A stretch of DNA of 64,000 bases, taken from the NCBI GenBank assembly GCA_016124255.1, contig WGOB01000003.1, forward strand, positions 1 to 64,000, written 5' to 3'. The stretch is from Alphaproteobacteria bacterium. GTDB lineage: Bacteria > Pseudomonadota > Alphaproteobacteria > Caulobacterales > Aquidulcibacteraceae. Shown here in pieces: positions 52,145 to 61,615 of this stretch. The notes beneath the pieces were generated by a model. It was not told where the DNA came from. It searched no databases and saw only the letters and a program-made list of their open reading frames with translations. How positions within the stretch are numbered: the stretch's first letter is position 1; every line of letters starts with the position of its first letter. A program made the translations under genes and the position numbers.

Positions 52145-52801
52145 ATGTTCGGCGGCTTGAAACCGCGGGCGGCCAAGCCGCTCGATCCGCTCCGCGCCCG
52201 GTTCGGGCTGCGGCGCGCGGCGCTCAAGGCGCCGGTGCGCGCCGCGCTCGACGAATTGCTCGCAGAAAATGCGCAGCTCGCCGCGCAGCTGGCGGAGGCG
52301 GAGGCGCTGGCCGATCGCGATCCGCTCACCCAGGCGGCGAACCGGCGCGCGTTCATGCGCGCGCTGCACCAGGCGATGAGCTACGCTGAGCGCTACGCCA
52401 CGCCGGGGGCGGTGCTGTTCATCGATCTCGACGGATTCAAGGCGCTTAACGACAGCTACGGGCACGCCGCCGGCGACGCTGCGCTCATCCATGTCGCGCG
52501 TCTGCTCGCCACGCAGGTGCGCGAGAGCGATGTGGTCGGCCGGATCGGCGGCGACGAGTTCGGCGTCATCCTCCAGCGCGCCAGCCTCGACGACGCCCAC
52601 CGCAAGGCCGAGGCGCTGATGCGGGCGCTGGAGATGCAGCCCGCCGGGCATGCCGGGGTCGCGCTTCGCCTTGCGGCGTCGGTCGGCGTCCACAGCTTTG
52701 CGGGGCTTGAGGACCCCGAGGCTGCGCTGGCGCGGGCCGATGAGGCCATGTACGCGGCCAAGCATCTCCGCAAGCGCGACGCCGCGCGCGGCGCGGCCTG
52801 A
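52145..52801 (+). CDS. GGDEF-domain diguanylate cyclase
   Basis: DPLTQAANRRAF, FIDLDGFKALNDSYGHAAGD, RIGGDEFGVIL. Confidence 0.93.
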   Translation: MFGGLKPRAAKPLDPLRARFGLRRAALKAPVRAALDELLAENAQLAAQLAEAEALADRDPLTQAANRRAFMRALHQAMSYAERYATPGAVLFIDLDGFKALNDSYGHAAGDAALIHVARLLATQVRESDVVGRIGGDEFGVILQRASLDDAHRKAEALMRALEMQPAGHAGVALRLAASVGVHSFAGLEDPEAALARADEAMYAAKHLRKRDAARGAA

Positions 52802-52811
52802 TCCTTCCGCA

Positions 52812-52826
52812 TTAATCGTCCTTTAG
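52812..52826. promoter_or_regulatory. near-consensus CtrA-like box TTAA-N7-TTAG
   Basis: TTAATCGTCCTTTAG, 48 bp upstream of the fimbrial operon first ATG. Confidence 0.35.
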
Positions 52827-52873
52827 CCGTTCGGCGCGATTGTACGGATGGAACCACAACTGAAAGTTGCTAC

Positions 52874-53401
52874 ATGCGGCGGCGCAAGCAGAGCTCGAAG
52901 GGCGTGCGGGAGGGGGCGGCGGCGATCGCGCTCCTGGCGGCCGCCTATGCGCTCTGTGCGCCCGCGCCCGCGCGCGCGGGCGCCGACACCGACGCGATGG
53001 CGGTGACGGCCACCGTCGTCGCCAGCTGCGTCGTGGTCGCCAACGATCTCGATTTTCTCACCTACGATCCCGTCGCCGGCGTCGACGCGGACGCCTCAAC
53101 CACGCTGGAGATCACCTGCACAAACGGCGCGGCGTACGTGGTGGCGCTCGATGCGGGGCTGGGCGCCGGCGCCTCGATCGCTACGCGGCGGATGACGAGC
53201 GGCGGCGACACGCTCGCCTACAGTCTCTATCGCGATGCGTCGCGCATGCAGCTCTGGGGCGAGACGACCGGCGTCGACACTGTCGGGGGAACCGGCACCG
53301 GCGCGTTGCAGACGCTCACCGTCTATGGCCGCGCGGCGACTGCGCAGACCGCGCCTGCGGGCGCTTATGCCGACACCGTCACCGTCACGGTGACGTACTG
53401 A
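52874..53401 (+). CDS. spore coat U (SCPU) domain fimbrial subunit
   Basis: Signal peptide; VTATVVASCVVVANDLDF...LTVYGRAA...AGAYADTVTVTVTY. Confidence 0.85.
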   Translation: MRRRKQSSKGVREGAAAIALLAAAYALCAPAPARAGADTDAMAVTATVVASCVVVANDLDFLTYDPVAGVDADASTTLEITCTNGAAYVVALDAGLGAGASIATRRMTSGGDTLAYSLYRDASRMQLWGETTGVDTVGGTGTGALQTLTVYGRAATAQTAPAGAYADTVTVTVTY

Positions 53402-54091
53402 ATGCGCGCGCTCGCCGCGTTCGCGCTCGGGCTTGCGCTCCTGGCGTCGCCTGCGGGTGCGCAGCAATCGGGCGTGCAGGTTTCGCCCGTGATCGTCGCG
53501 GCCTCGCCGGAGAGCGGGCTGGCGGCAGTGCGCTTGCGCAATTGGCGCGGGGCGGAAATCGCGTTCGAAGCGCGCATCTATACGTGGCGCCAGGAGAATG
53601 GGCGCGACGTGCTCACGCCCGCCGCGGACGTGGTGATCGCGCCAAGCATATTCGCGATTGCGCCGGATGCGGAGCAAATCGTGCGTATCGGGGCGGCGCC
53701 GCTTGCGCCGAACGAAGCCGAGCGCGCGTACCGTCTCATCTTCCGCGAGATCGCGCCGCTTGACGCCGATGCGCGGGGACTGCGGGTGCAGCTGCAATTG
53801 TCGCTGCCGGTGTTCGTGACGCCGGCGCAGGCGGATGCAAGCCTTGCGCTGCGCGCCGGCGGCGGCGGCGCTGCGCTCATCAATGAAGGGCGCGTGCATG
53901 CGCGCCTGGTGCGCTTCGTGCTCGCCGGCGGCGATGCGCCAGGCCCGGGCTACCTCCTCGCGGGGGCGCGATTGCCGCTGCCGGCCGGCGCGGAGGGCGT
54001 GGAGATCAGCTACCGCGCCGGCGAAGACGATGCCCTGCGCCGCGTCACACTGGGGCCTGATGCGCGTCCGATGCAGGCTCCTGTGCGTTAG
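53402..54091 (+). CDS. fimbrial periplasmic chaperone
   Basis: VQVSPVIVAASPESGLAAVRLRNWRGAEIAFEARIYTWRQENG; PSIFAIAPDAEQIVRIG. Confidence 0.88.
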   Translation: MRALAAFALGLALLASPAGAQQSGVQVSPVIVAASPESGLAAVRLRNWRGAEIAFEARIYTWRQENGRDVLTPAADVVIAPSIFAIAPDAEQIVRIGAAPLAPNEAERAYRLIFREIAPLDADARGLRVQLQLSLPVFVTPAQADASLALRAGGGGAALINEGRVHARLVRFVLAGGDAPGPGYLLAGARLPLPAGAEGVEISYRAGEDDALRRVTLGPDARPMQAPVR

Positions 54092-56309
54092 CGTCGGCGC
54101 GGCGCTCGCGGCGGGCGCGGCGGACGCGGAGCGCGAGGCGGCGCCGCTCGTCGAAACCGTGCTCGAGTTCCGGCTTGAAGGCGGCGGCGCGGTCGTTGCG
54201 CGCGCCTGGACGGCGGGTGATGAAATCTACGCGTCGCGCGGAACGCTGACGGCGCTCGGCGTCGCCGCCGGCGTGGAGGAGCGGATCGCATTATCATCCG
54301 TACCGGGACTATCCTACAGGCTCGCGGCGGCGGCGCAGGCGGTGGAGATGCGGTGCACCCGGGCGTGCTTTGCGGTTCAGCACATCAGAGCGCCGAGGAT
54401 CGACGCGCCGCTTCTGCCGACGCGCGGGTTTCTGCTCGACGCCGATCTCGCCGCCAGCTGGATCGACGGCGAGGGGGAGGCTGGGGGTCTTTTTGGGCTG
54501 GGCGTCTTCACCGAAGCCGGCGCCGGCGACGCCCGCTGGACGATGAGCGCGAAGGACGCGGCGATCGTGCGCCTCGACACGCGCTGGTCGGTCGATTTTC
54601 CCGCGTCGCGCACGCGTCTCACGCTCGGCGATGCGCTTGCGCCGCTTGGCGGCGAGGGCGCGCCGGTGCGCTTCGGGGGCCTCAGGTTCGGGACCGATTT
54701 CGCGCTCGACCCGCGCTTCGTCACGTTCGACACGCCGGTGATCGAGGCGGAAGCGGCGTCGGCCTCGGTGGTGGAGCTTTATGTCGACGGCGCGCTGCAG
54801 CTGCGCGAGCGCGTGGCGCAAGGGCCGTTTGCGATCATGGATGCGCCGGTTGCGGCGGGCGCGGGCGCGGCGCAGGTCGTCGTCACCGACGTGATGGGCC
54901 GGGAGCGGGTGATCGAGGCGCAATTCTACGCTGCGCCGACGACGCTGAAGCGCGGGCTTGCCGCATACGATCTCTCGCTTGGCGCCGTGCGGCGGGGCTA
55001 CGGCCGGCGGAGCTTCGATTACGGGCAAGCGTTCGCGGCGGGCGCCTATCGCCGCGGCGTCGGCGGCGGCGCCACGTTGGGCGTCCGCGGCGATCTCCGC
55101 GACCGCGACGGCGGGATCGGCGGTTCCGTGGGCGGCGCGGCGTCGTTCGTCGATCCGGACTTCGGACAGATCGATCTTGATCTCGCCGCATCGCATGACG
55201 ATGCGGGCCAAGGCGGCTTTGCGCAGCTTGGTTGGACGCGCATCGGGCGCGTCGTGCAGGCTTCGTTGCAGGCGACGGCGTCGGCGGGCGCCTATCGCCC
55301 GCTCGGCGCGTCCTTCGCGCCGCCGCGCGTCATGCTGCGCGGCGCCTTGAGCGCGGCGCTGCGCGACGGAGGCGCAGCACAGATCAACGCTGCGATGATC
55401 ACGCCGCATGACGGCGCACGCCGCGCCGTCTACGGCCTTTCCTATGCGAATGCGTTCGGCGGGTTCGGCGCGCTTTCACTCTCTGCGCTCGCCGTGGAGG
55501 AGAAGGAGCGTTCGTTCTATGTCGGGCTGAGCTTCACGCGCGCGTTCGGCGCAGACGGCGTGGTCGCGGCGAGCGCCGCGCAAGACGCGCACGGCTTCAC
55601 CAGCGGCGCGCGCTTCGCGCACACGCCGCCGCGCGGCGAAGGGCTCGGCTGGCGCGCCGGCGCCGCGTTCGGCGCGCAGCCGCGCAGCGAACTTGGTCTC
55701 GTCCTGCGGGGACGCACTTATGACGCGCGCCTCGACGCAAGCCGCGCCGGCGAAAGGGAGGGCGTGCGCGCGCAAGTCGCGACGACGATCGCCTCGGTCG
55801 GCGGGGCGTGGTCGCTGATCGCGCCGGCGGCGGACTCGTTCGCGCTCGTCGATGTCGGCGCGCCCGGCGTCGCGGTGCGGCATGAGGGTCGCGTGGTCGG
55901 GCGCACGGATGGACAAGGGCGGCTGATGGTCGCCGGGCTGCGGCCGTACGACGTCAACCGCATCGCGATCGAGGTCGACGATCTGCCGCTGCGCGCGCGG
56001 GTCGACATCGATGAGAGGACGTTGCGCCCGTCGGGACGCGGCGGCGTGGTCGTACGCCTCGCAGCCGAAAACGGCGCGGCCGGCGAAGTGCGCATCGTGA
56101 ACGGCCGCGGACCCTTGCCGCGCGGCGCGATGCTTGCGCGCGACGGCGACGGCGCGCGCTTCCCGGTCGGAGACGGCGGCCGGATCTATGTGAGCGCGGC
56201 GGCCGGCGCGCAGGTTCTGCGCGGCGCAGGATGCGTCGTCCGGATTCGCGCGCAGGACATCGGCGGGGTCGCGCGATGCTTGGGAGGCGACGACGATGAT
56301 GATCCGTAG
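54060..56309 (+). CDS. outer membrane fimbrial usher
   Basis: APLVETVLEFRLEG...LDADLAAS...FGGLRFGTDFALDPRFVTFDTPVIEAEAASASVVELYVDG; overlaps chaperone gene. Confidence 0.88.
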   Translation: MRVRCRLLCVSVGAALAAGAADAEREAAPLVETVLEFRLEGGGAVVARAWTAGDEIYASRGTLTALGVAAGVEERIALSSVPGLSYRLAAAAQAVEMRCTRACFAVQHIRAPRIDAPLLPTRGFLLDADLAASWIDGEGEAGGLFGLGVFTEAGAGDARWTMSAKDAAIVRLDTRWSVDFPASRTRLTLGDALAPLGGEGAPVRFGGLRFGTDFALDPRFVTFDTPVIEAEAASASVVELYVDGALQLRERVAQGPFAIMDAPVAAGAGAAQVVVTDVMGRERVIEAQFYAAPTTLKRGLAAYDLSLGAVRRGYGRRSFDYGQAFAAGAYRRGVGGGATLGVRGDLRDRDGGIGGSVGGAASFVDPDFGQIDLDLAASHDDAGQGGFAQLGWTRIGRVVQASLQATASAGAYRPLGASFAPPRVMLRGALSAALRDGGAAQINAAMITPHDGARRAVYGLSYANAFGGFGALSLSALAVEEKERSFYVGLSFTRAFGADGVVAASAAQDAHGFTSGARFAHTPPRGEGLGWRAGAAFGAQPRSELGLVLRGRTYDARLDASRAGEREGVRAQVATTIASVGGAWSLIAPAADSFALVDVGAPGVAVRHEGRVVGRTDGQGRLMVAGLRPYDVNRIAIEVDDLPLRARVDIDERTLRPSGRGGVVVRLAAENGAAGEVRIVNGRGPLPRGAMLARDGDGARFPVGDGGRIYVSAAAGAQVLRGAGCVVRIRAQDIGGVARCLGGDDDDDP

Positions 56310-56778
56310 ACTGATCGGTCTTGCCGCGCTCGCAAGCGTCGGCGTTTCCGCGCCGGCGCAGGGCGCGTGCCTTTTGTGCTCCTGCACCGTCGATGCGGGC
56401 GCGGTGTCGTTTGGCGCGTTCACCGCGTTCGCCGGCGCGCAGGATGCGGCTGGCGCGATCGATGTCGATTGCGTGGGGTTTCTCGGCACGCCGCTCAATT
56501 CCTTTACGGTGAAGCTCGGACCGGGGCTTTACGGATCCTACGCCGCGCGGCAGATGCGCAGCGGCGCGAACGCGCTGACGTACAATCTCTACGCCAACGC
56601 CGCGCGCACGATGGTGTGGGGCGACGGTTCGGGCGGCACGAACGTCGTCACGCTCACCAATTCGCTTTCGCTCTTCACCTGGTCGGTCTCGGCGCCGGTC
56701 TATGGCCGCGTCCCGGCGCAGCCGAGCGCGCGGGCGGGGAGCTACAGCGACACGATCCTCGTCACTGTCGAGTGGTGA
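56296..56778 (+). CDS. SCPU-domain protein, putative terminal subunit
   Basis: Signal peptide; CSCTVDAGAVSFGAF...LTYNLYANAARTMVWGDGSGGTNVV...YGRVPAQPSARAGSYSDTILVTVEW. Confidence 0.85.
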   Translation: MMIRRLIGLAALASVGVSAPAQGACLLCSCTVDAGAVSFGAFTAFAGAQDAAGAIDVDCVGFLGTPLNSFTVKLGPGLYGSYAARQMRSGANALTYNLYANAARTMVWGDGSGGTNVVTLTNSLSLFTWSVSAPVYGRVPAQPSARAGSYSDTILVTVEW

Positions 56779-56781
56779 GGT

Positions 56782-57840
56782 TCAGAGCCGGAATTGCAGC
56801 GCCAGCGCGCCGAAATCCTGGCGCTCGGTCTGGGTCTGGAATTCCTCGGTGCGCACCACGTAGGTGTAGGCGAGGCGGGCTGAGCCGAATTGCAGCGTGA
56901 AGCCCATCTGCGCGTCGCCCACGAACGTGCGCTTGTCGACGCTGGCGCTGTCGACGAAGGTGTTGCCGTCGAGGAACAGGTTGCGGCCCACAGCGCGGCC
57001 CTGGACGCCGGCGAAGAGGCTCCACGAGAACGGCTTGTCTTCGAAATAGCCGGCGCTGCCGATCGAGGGGCGCACGCGCGGGGGGCCGATCTCGACCTGG
57101 TTGATGATGTTGTAGCCGATCTGCGCGGAAAAGCCGGCGCGCGCCTCGGTGCGCAGCGTGCCCAAGGTCGCGCCGATGTGCGGCGAGGCGACGAATTCGA
57201 GGCCGCCCGGGACATAGTCCGTCGAGAAGCGCCAGCTCGACCAGCGGCGCTCGAACGAGACCGCGAAGGCGACCTCGTTCTCCAGCTGGCTGTCCCAGCC
57301 CAGCGGATCGGGCGCGCCGAGGAGCTGGTGGATGGAGCTTTGCGCGTCCTCGCCCATGGCGGCGGGACCCACCACGCCCAGCTCCAATTCGTAGAGATCG
57401 GAGAAACGCGGGAAAAGATCGTCGTCGCGGCTCTGCACCGTGCCGAGCATCGCCTGGGCGTAGAGCCAGCCGGCGTAGGGATGCTGGTCCGGCGGCGCGG
57501 GGACGGCGGTGATGTCCTCGGGCGTGAAGATCGACTGGCCGAACGACACCCCCCACACCTGCGCCTCTGCGCCGGTCAGGTTGCGCAGGAGGTTCTGGCC
57601 CCCGCTGAGCCAGCCCGGAATGTCGCCGGTGGGGCGGACGTAGGTGAACTTGATGCCTGAGGTGTAGTTCCGGTCGTTGCCGGAGGAGAGGCTGTCGTTC
57701 TCCACGATGAGCGAGAAGACGCCCGCATCGTCGCCGCCCTCGTCGGCGTCCTGGGCGTGGGCTTGGGCTGGGGCGAGCCCCGACGCGCCAAAGGCCAGGG
57801 CTGCGCCCAGGGCCAGACGAGAGAGCGTGCGTGACGGCAT
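56782..57840 (-). CDS. LpxR-like lipid A deacylase family outer membrane protein
   Basis: FSLIVENDSLSSGNDRNYTSGIKFTYV...GQSIFTPEDITAVPAPPDQHPYAGWLYAQAML. Confidence 0.88.
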   Translation of the reverse strand: MPSRTLSRLALGAALAFGASGLAPAQAHAQDADEGGDDAGVFSLIVENDSLSSGNDRNYTSGIKFTYVRPTGDIPGWLSGGQNLLRNLTGAEAQVWGVSFGQSIFTPEDITAVPAPPDQHPYAGWLYAQAMLGTVQSRDDDLFPRFSDLYELELGVVGPAAMGEDAQSSIHQLLGAPDPLGWDSQLENEVAFAVSFERRWSSWRFSTDYVPGGLEFVASPHIGATLGTLRTEARAGFSAQIGYNIINQVEIGPPRVRPSIGSAGYFEDKPFSWSLFAGVQGRAVGRNLFLDGNTFVDSASVDKRTFVGDAQMGFTLQFGSARLAYTYVVRTEEFQTQTERQDFGALALQFRL

Positions 57841-58006
57841 GGCCCACTCGGGCGCGATCCTGACGGCGGCGTCAAGCGCTGAACCCGGGCGGCTGCAGCC
57901 GGCCGCGTCCGGACCGGCGCTGCTGTTGCGCGGAAACGGTGGATCGCGGCGGCAATCGGGCGATTGGATTACAGTTTTGCGAGGGCGGCGCAGCGATCGG
58001 GGGGCG

Positions 58007-58243
58007 CTAGGCGATGATGTCCGGCGTCAACTGGTTTTCGACCCAGGTGATCTGGTCCTTCAGCTGCAGCTTCCGCTTCTTCAGCCGGGCGATCTGCAGG
58101 GCGTCGCCGCCGCTGGAATCCGCCAGCGCCGCGATGGCGGCGTCGAGCGCGCGGTGCTCCTCGCGCAATTCGATGAGCCGCGCTTTGAGGGCGCGGGTCT
58201 CTTCGGTGTCGTGAATGCTGAAGTCTTCGCCGTCTGCGCTCAT
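58007..58243 (-). CDS. YdcH family (DUF465) protein
   Basis: LKARLIELREEHRALDAAI...ALQIARLKKRKLQLKDQI. Confidence 0.85.
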   Translation of the reverse strand: MSADGEDFSIHDTEETRALKARLIELREEHRALDAAIAALADSSGGDALQIARLKKRKLQLKDQITWVENQLTPDIIA

Positions 58244-58494
58244 TGCGGGCGCCTCATCTCGCGCGGGACACTAAACCCGGGGGGTGATTCAGGCAATGAA
58301 GTCCCCCGCGCGGGCTGGTCTCGGGGGCAAGAGGCGCCGCCTGGAGCGGCGTTCGTTATTGGTCCGAAACCGGCCTTGGTCCGGCGATTTCGAGGCATGG
58401 TCGCCAAGTCTTCATATTGTAACAGTTCGTGACCTGACAGCGACGCGGCGCGGTGGTTCACTATCCAACGCCAACGAAGAAGGAGTCGCTTCCG

Positions 58495-58671
58495 ATGGCT
58501 TTAGACTCGCGCCTGCGCGAACTCGACGCCCGTCACCGGGACCTTGACGAAGAAATCGAAATGGAATCGCGCCGCCCTGCGGCGGACCCGATCCACATCA
58601 CCGAGATGAAGCGGCAAAAGCTGCGGATCAAAGAAGAAATCGAGGCGCTTAGAGCGCGATTGGAACATTAG
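58495..58671 (+). CDS. YdcH family (DUF465) protein
   Basis: LRELDARHRDLDEEIEMESRRPAADPIHITEMKRQKLRIKEEIEAL; AAGGAG upstream. Confidence 0.88.
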   Translation: MALDSRLRELDARHRDLDEEIEMESRRPAADPIHITEMKRQKLRIKEEIEALRARLEH

Positions 58672-58700
58672 GCGTTCGGCGAAGGGCCGGGCGCCTTTTT
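58670..58700 (+). terminator. rho-independent-like terminator after ydcH-type gene
   Basis: aggcg...cgcctttttcg immediately after the stop codon. Confidence 0.6.
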
Positions 58701-58879
58701 CGTTTCAGGAGCAGCGCGGCTGTTGACGGCCGCGCGGCGCGTTCGCGCGCCGGCTGCGCAGATCGGGCCCACGCTGGCTCGGTAATGCGCCGCGCGTGCT
58801 GCGTGGGGTGAGCGGCCTTGCGGCGCGCCGCCAAGGTCTGTAGCGCCGGGGGACGGTTCGGGTCCTCCGGAGATGCTTG

Positions 58880-59179
58880 ATGCGCGCGCTGTTTTCGTTC
58901 GACGAGGCGATGACGCCGGCCCTGTTCAGCTGGGCCTACCGCCTGGTCGCGGGCTTCATCCTGGTGCTGGCGCTGTTCGCGGCGGCGTCGGCCTTCACCA
59001 CGCTCAACACCGTCAACTTCTTTCTCGCGATGTTGAATGCGCTCGCGATTTTCGGCGCGGCGCTCGCCGCGATCCTGCTCATCCGGCTCATCGGCGAAAT
59101 CTGGATGACGCAATTGCGCATCCAGGATCGGCTCAGCGTGCTCGTCGACCAGGGGCGCGGTCAGCGCGGCGCGCCCTGA
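58880..59179 (+). CDS. DUF4282-like membrane protein
   Basis: LVAGFILVLALFAAASAFT...LRLIGEIWMTQLRIQDRLS pattern. Confidence 0.6.
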   Translation: MRALFSFDEAMTPALFSWAYRLVAGFILVLALFAAASAFTTLNTVNFFLAMLNALAIFGAALAAILLIRLIGEIWMTQLRIQDRLSVLVDQGRGQRGAP

Positions 59180-59310
59180 GTTCTTGTGCGGAAGTGTAGT
59201 GCACGCTCCGTCGTTTCGTGCGCGCCGCTGTAAAAAATGAACTCGGAAGAGACTCGACGCGCGCGTTCCACGGCGCAACACTCTCGCCTGCAAATAGGGG
59301 AGCGCGGGAC

Positions 59311-60693
59311 ATGATGATTGGGCGCCCTGGTCTTGCGGGACGCGCGATTGCGCGCGGCGTGGCGGTTCTCTTTTGCGCTGCGGCGCTGGCGGCGTGTGAG
59401 AACACGCCGGACGAACCGACCGAACCGCCGACGCTGATCGAGCGCGGCCGCCAGATCTTCTTCACCGAAACCTTCGACGGGAACGGGCGCACATGCGGCA
59501 CGTGCCATCGCGCGGAGGACAATTTCGGTCTGTCGCCGAATTTCATCGCGACGCTGCCGCTTGAAGACCCGTTGTTCGTGGCGGAGACCGTCGATGCACT
59601 CAAGAACGGCTTCGAAGCGCCGGTGCAGATGCGCGCGCACGGCCTCATCCGCGAAAACCTCGACGGGTTCGAGGATCTTGAGACCATCTTCACGCTGCGC
59701 GGCGTACCCCACACGCTGGCGCTGCGCACATCGATTGCAAGTCCGCTCGGCCCGCGCACGGGATGGAGCGGCGACGGGGCGCCCGGAGACGGCAGCCTGC
59801 GCGCGTTCTCTGTGGGCGCGGTGATCCAGCATTTCCCGAAGAGCACCAATCGCGTCGCCGGCGTCGATTTCCGACTGCCGACGGAGGAGGAGCTCGATGC
59901 GCTCGAAGCGTTCATGCTGTCGATCGGGCGTCAGGAGGAGATTGCGCTGCCGATCCAGTTCCGCGATCCGCTGGTGATGCGCGGGCAGGCGATCTTCATG
60001 GACAATGCCGCGGGGCGCTGCAACGTCTGCCACTTCAACGCCGGCGCCAATGGCGATCCGCGCGTGCTCGGCCCCAATCCCGGCAATCTCAACTTCAACA
60101 CCGGCGTGGAGGATCTGCCCGATCTGCCGAGCCACGTGACCGGGCAGCCGGTCCCGCCGCGCGACGACGGGTTCGGCATCCCCGGCGACGGCACGTTCAA
60201 CACGCCGCCGCTGGTGGAGGCGGCCGACACCGGTCCGTTCTTCCACAACAACGCCGTCGCCACGATCGAAGAGGCGGTCGGGTTCTACAACAGCGCCGCG
60301 TTCAACAACTCGCCGGCAGGGCAGCTGATCCGGCAGGCCACCGGCTCCGGCATTGCGCTTGAAGCCACGCAGGTGCAGGCGATCGCGTCTTTCCTGCGCG
60401 CGATCAACGCGCTGGAAAACATCCGCGAGGCGACGGCGCGGCTGCAGGAATCGCTCGTCGCCCGGGAAGCGCGCGCGGCGGAGGCGCTTTTGCAGACACG
60501 GGCGGAGATCGACGACGCGATCGAAGTGCTCAGCGGCGCCTCGCTCAGCGGCGATGCAGTGCTGCATCTGCGCGAAGCGCGCCGCCTTTCCGCCGCGCCG
60601 CGGCGCTACGATGATGCTTGGCGCACCCAGGTCAACGACGCCGTCGCGGCGCTGGAGCGGGCGCGCACGCGCATCTTGGCGCCGGCTGATTGA
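59311..60693 (+). CDS. di-heme cytochrome c peroxidase-like lipoprotein with coiled-coil C-terminal extension
   Basis: Lipobox LAACEN; heme sites CGTCH and CNVCH; FNTPPLVEAADTGPFFHNN. Confidence 0.85.
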   Translation: MMIGRPGLAGRAIARGVAVLFCAAALAACENTPDEPTEPPTLIERGRQIFFTETFDGNGRTCGTCHRAEDNFGLSPNFIATLPLEDPLFVAETVDALKNGFEAPVQMRAHGLIRENLDGFEDLETIFTLRGVPHTLALRTSIASPLGPRTGWSGDGAPGDGSLRAFSVGAVIQHFPKSTNRVAGVDFRLPTEEELDALEAFMLSIGRQEEIALPIQFRDPLVMRGQAIFMDNAAGRCNVCHFNAGANGDPRVLGPNPGNLNFNTGVEDLPDLPSHVTGQPVPPRDDGFGIPGDGTFNTPPLVEAADTGPFFHNNAVATIEEAVGFYNSAAFNNSPAGQLIRQATGSGIALEATQVQAIASFLRAINALENIREATARLQESLVAREARAAEALLQTRAEIDDAIEVLSGASLSGDAVLHLREARRLSAAPRRYDDAWRTQVNDAVAALERARTRILAPAD

Positions 60694-60722
60694 AGCGCCA
60701 CATGAGGAACAAGGAGGCGCAC

Positions 60723-61100
60723 ATGCGCACGTTTGTTTTCACTCTCGCGGCCGTGATCGGCGCCGCAGCGCTTGCGGGCGCCGCGTTCGCGCACCCGGCC
60801 ACGGAACAATTCATCCCGATCGGTGAATCGCCCGGCGCCAACACGGTGCAGGGCACCGCGTACGAGACTGCGGCGCCGGCCACGGCGGACGGCGCGGCGA
60901 TCGTCTCGGTCGACGTCGCGGACGCGGGGTATGAATCCTATGTCGTAGGTCCGCACACGCGCATCTATATCGATCGCTCGGAGCAGGGGCTGGCGAACAC
61001 TGTCGGCACGATCGAAGATGTGCAGGCGGGGCGGGTGGTCGAGGTCCGCATCGCTGATCCGGAAACGCGCGTGGCCGCCTGGATCAAGGTTCGGCCCTAA
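60723..61100 (+). CDS. small secreted hypothetical protein
   Basis: Signal peptide MRTFVFTLAAVIGAAALAGAAFAHP; same strand and close to the di-heme gene. Confidence 0.6.
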   Translation: MRTFVFTLAAVIGAAALAGAAFAHPATEQFIPIGESPGANTVQGTAYETAAPATADGAAIVSVDVADAGYESYVVGPHTRIYIDRSEQGLANTVGTIEDVQAGRVVEVRIADPETRVAAWIKVRP

Positions 61101-61145
61101 CGCGGGTCGGCGCGCCGCTCACTGCGACGCGCCTCCCGCCCAGCC

Positions 61146-61496
61146 TCAACGCGACGCGACGATGAGCGGATCGCGGCGATGGTACGCCGTCACTGCCGGC
61201 TCGTGCAGGCGCGCGATCGCGCGGTTCATCGCGCCTTCGACGCACTCATTGAACGCGATCCGGCGCAAGCGCGTCTCGATCGGTCCATAGCCGTTCGGGC
61301 GTCCGCCGCAGGCTTCAACGGCGGCGCGCTCCATGCGCCGATACAGGAGAAACGCGTCGGCGGGATCGTCGAGGTCGAGGTCGGCGTACCGCACTGCGAC
61401 TTCGCCGCGTTCGCGTGCCGGGTCGGCGGAGGCCGGCGCGGCGAAGCAACAGAGCGCTGCAAGGGCGAGGCATGTCGACGTGATCATAGCTTTCAT
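61146..61496 (-). CDS. UrcA family protein
   Basis: VAVRYADLDLDDPADAFLLYRRMERAAVEACG. Confidence 0.85.
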   Translation of the reverse strand: MKAMITSTCLALAALCCFAAPASADPARERGEVAVRYADLDLDDPADAFLLYRRMERAAVEACGGRPNGYGPIETRLRRIAFNECVEGAMNRAIARLHEPAVTAYHRRDPLIVASR

Positions 61497-61615
61497 CACT
61501 ACACCTCCATGGGCCACGTGAAATCACGCGGCGTTGAAGGGGTACAGATGACGGTGCGCGCGCGCTGTGACCGCGGTCTCAGGCGCCGGCGTGTTCGCTG
61601 CAACGAAAAGCGGGT

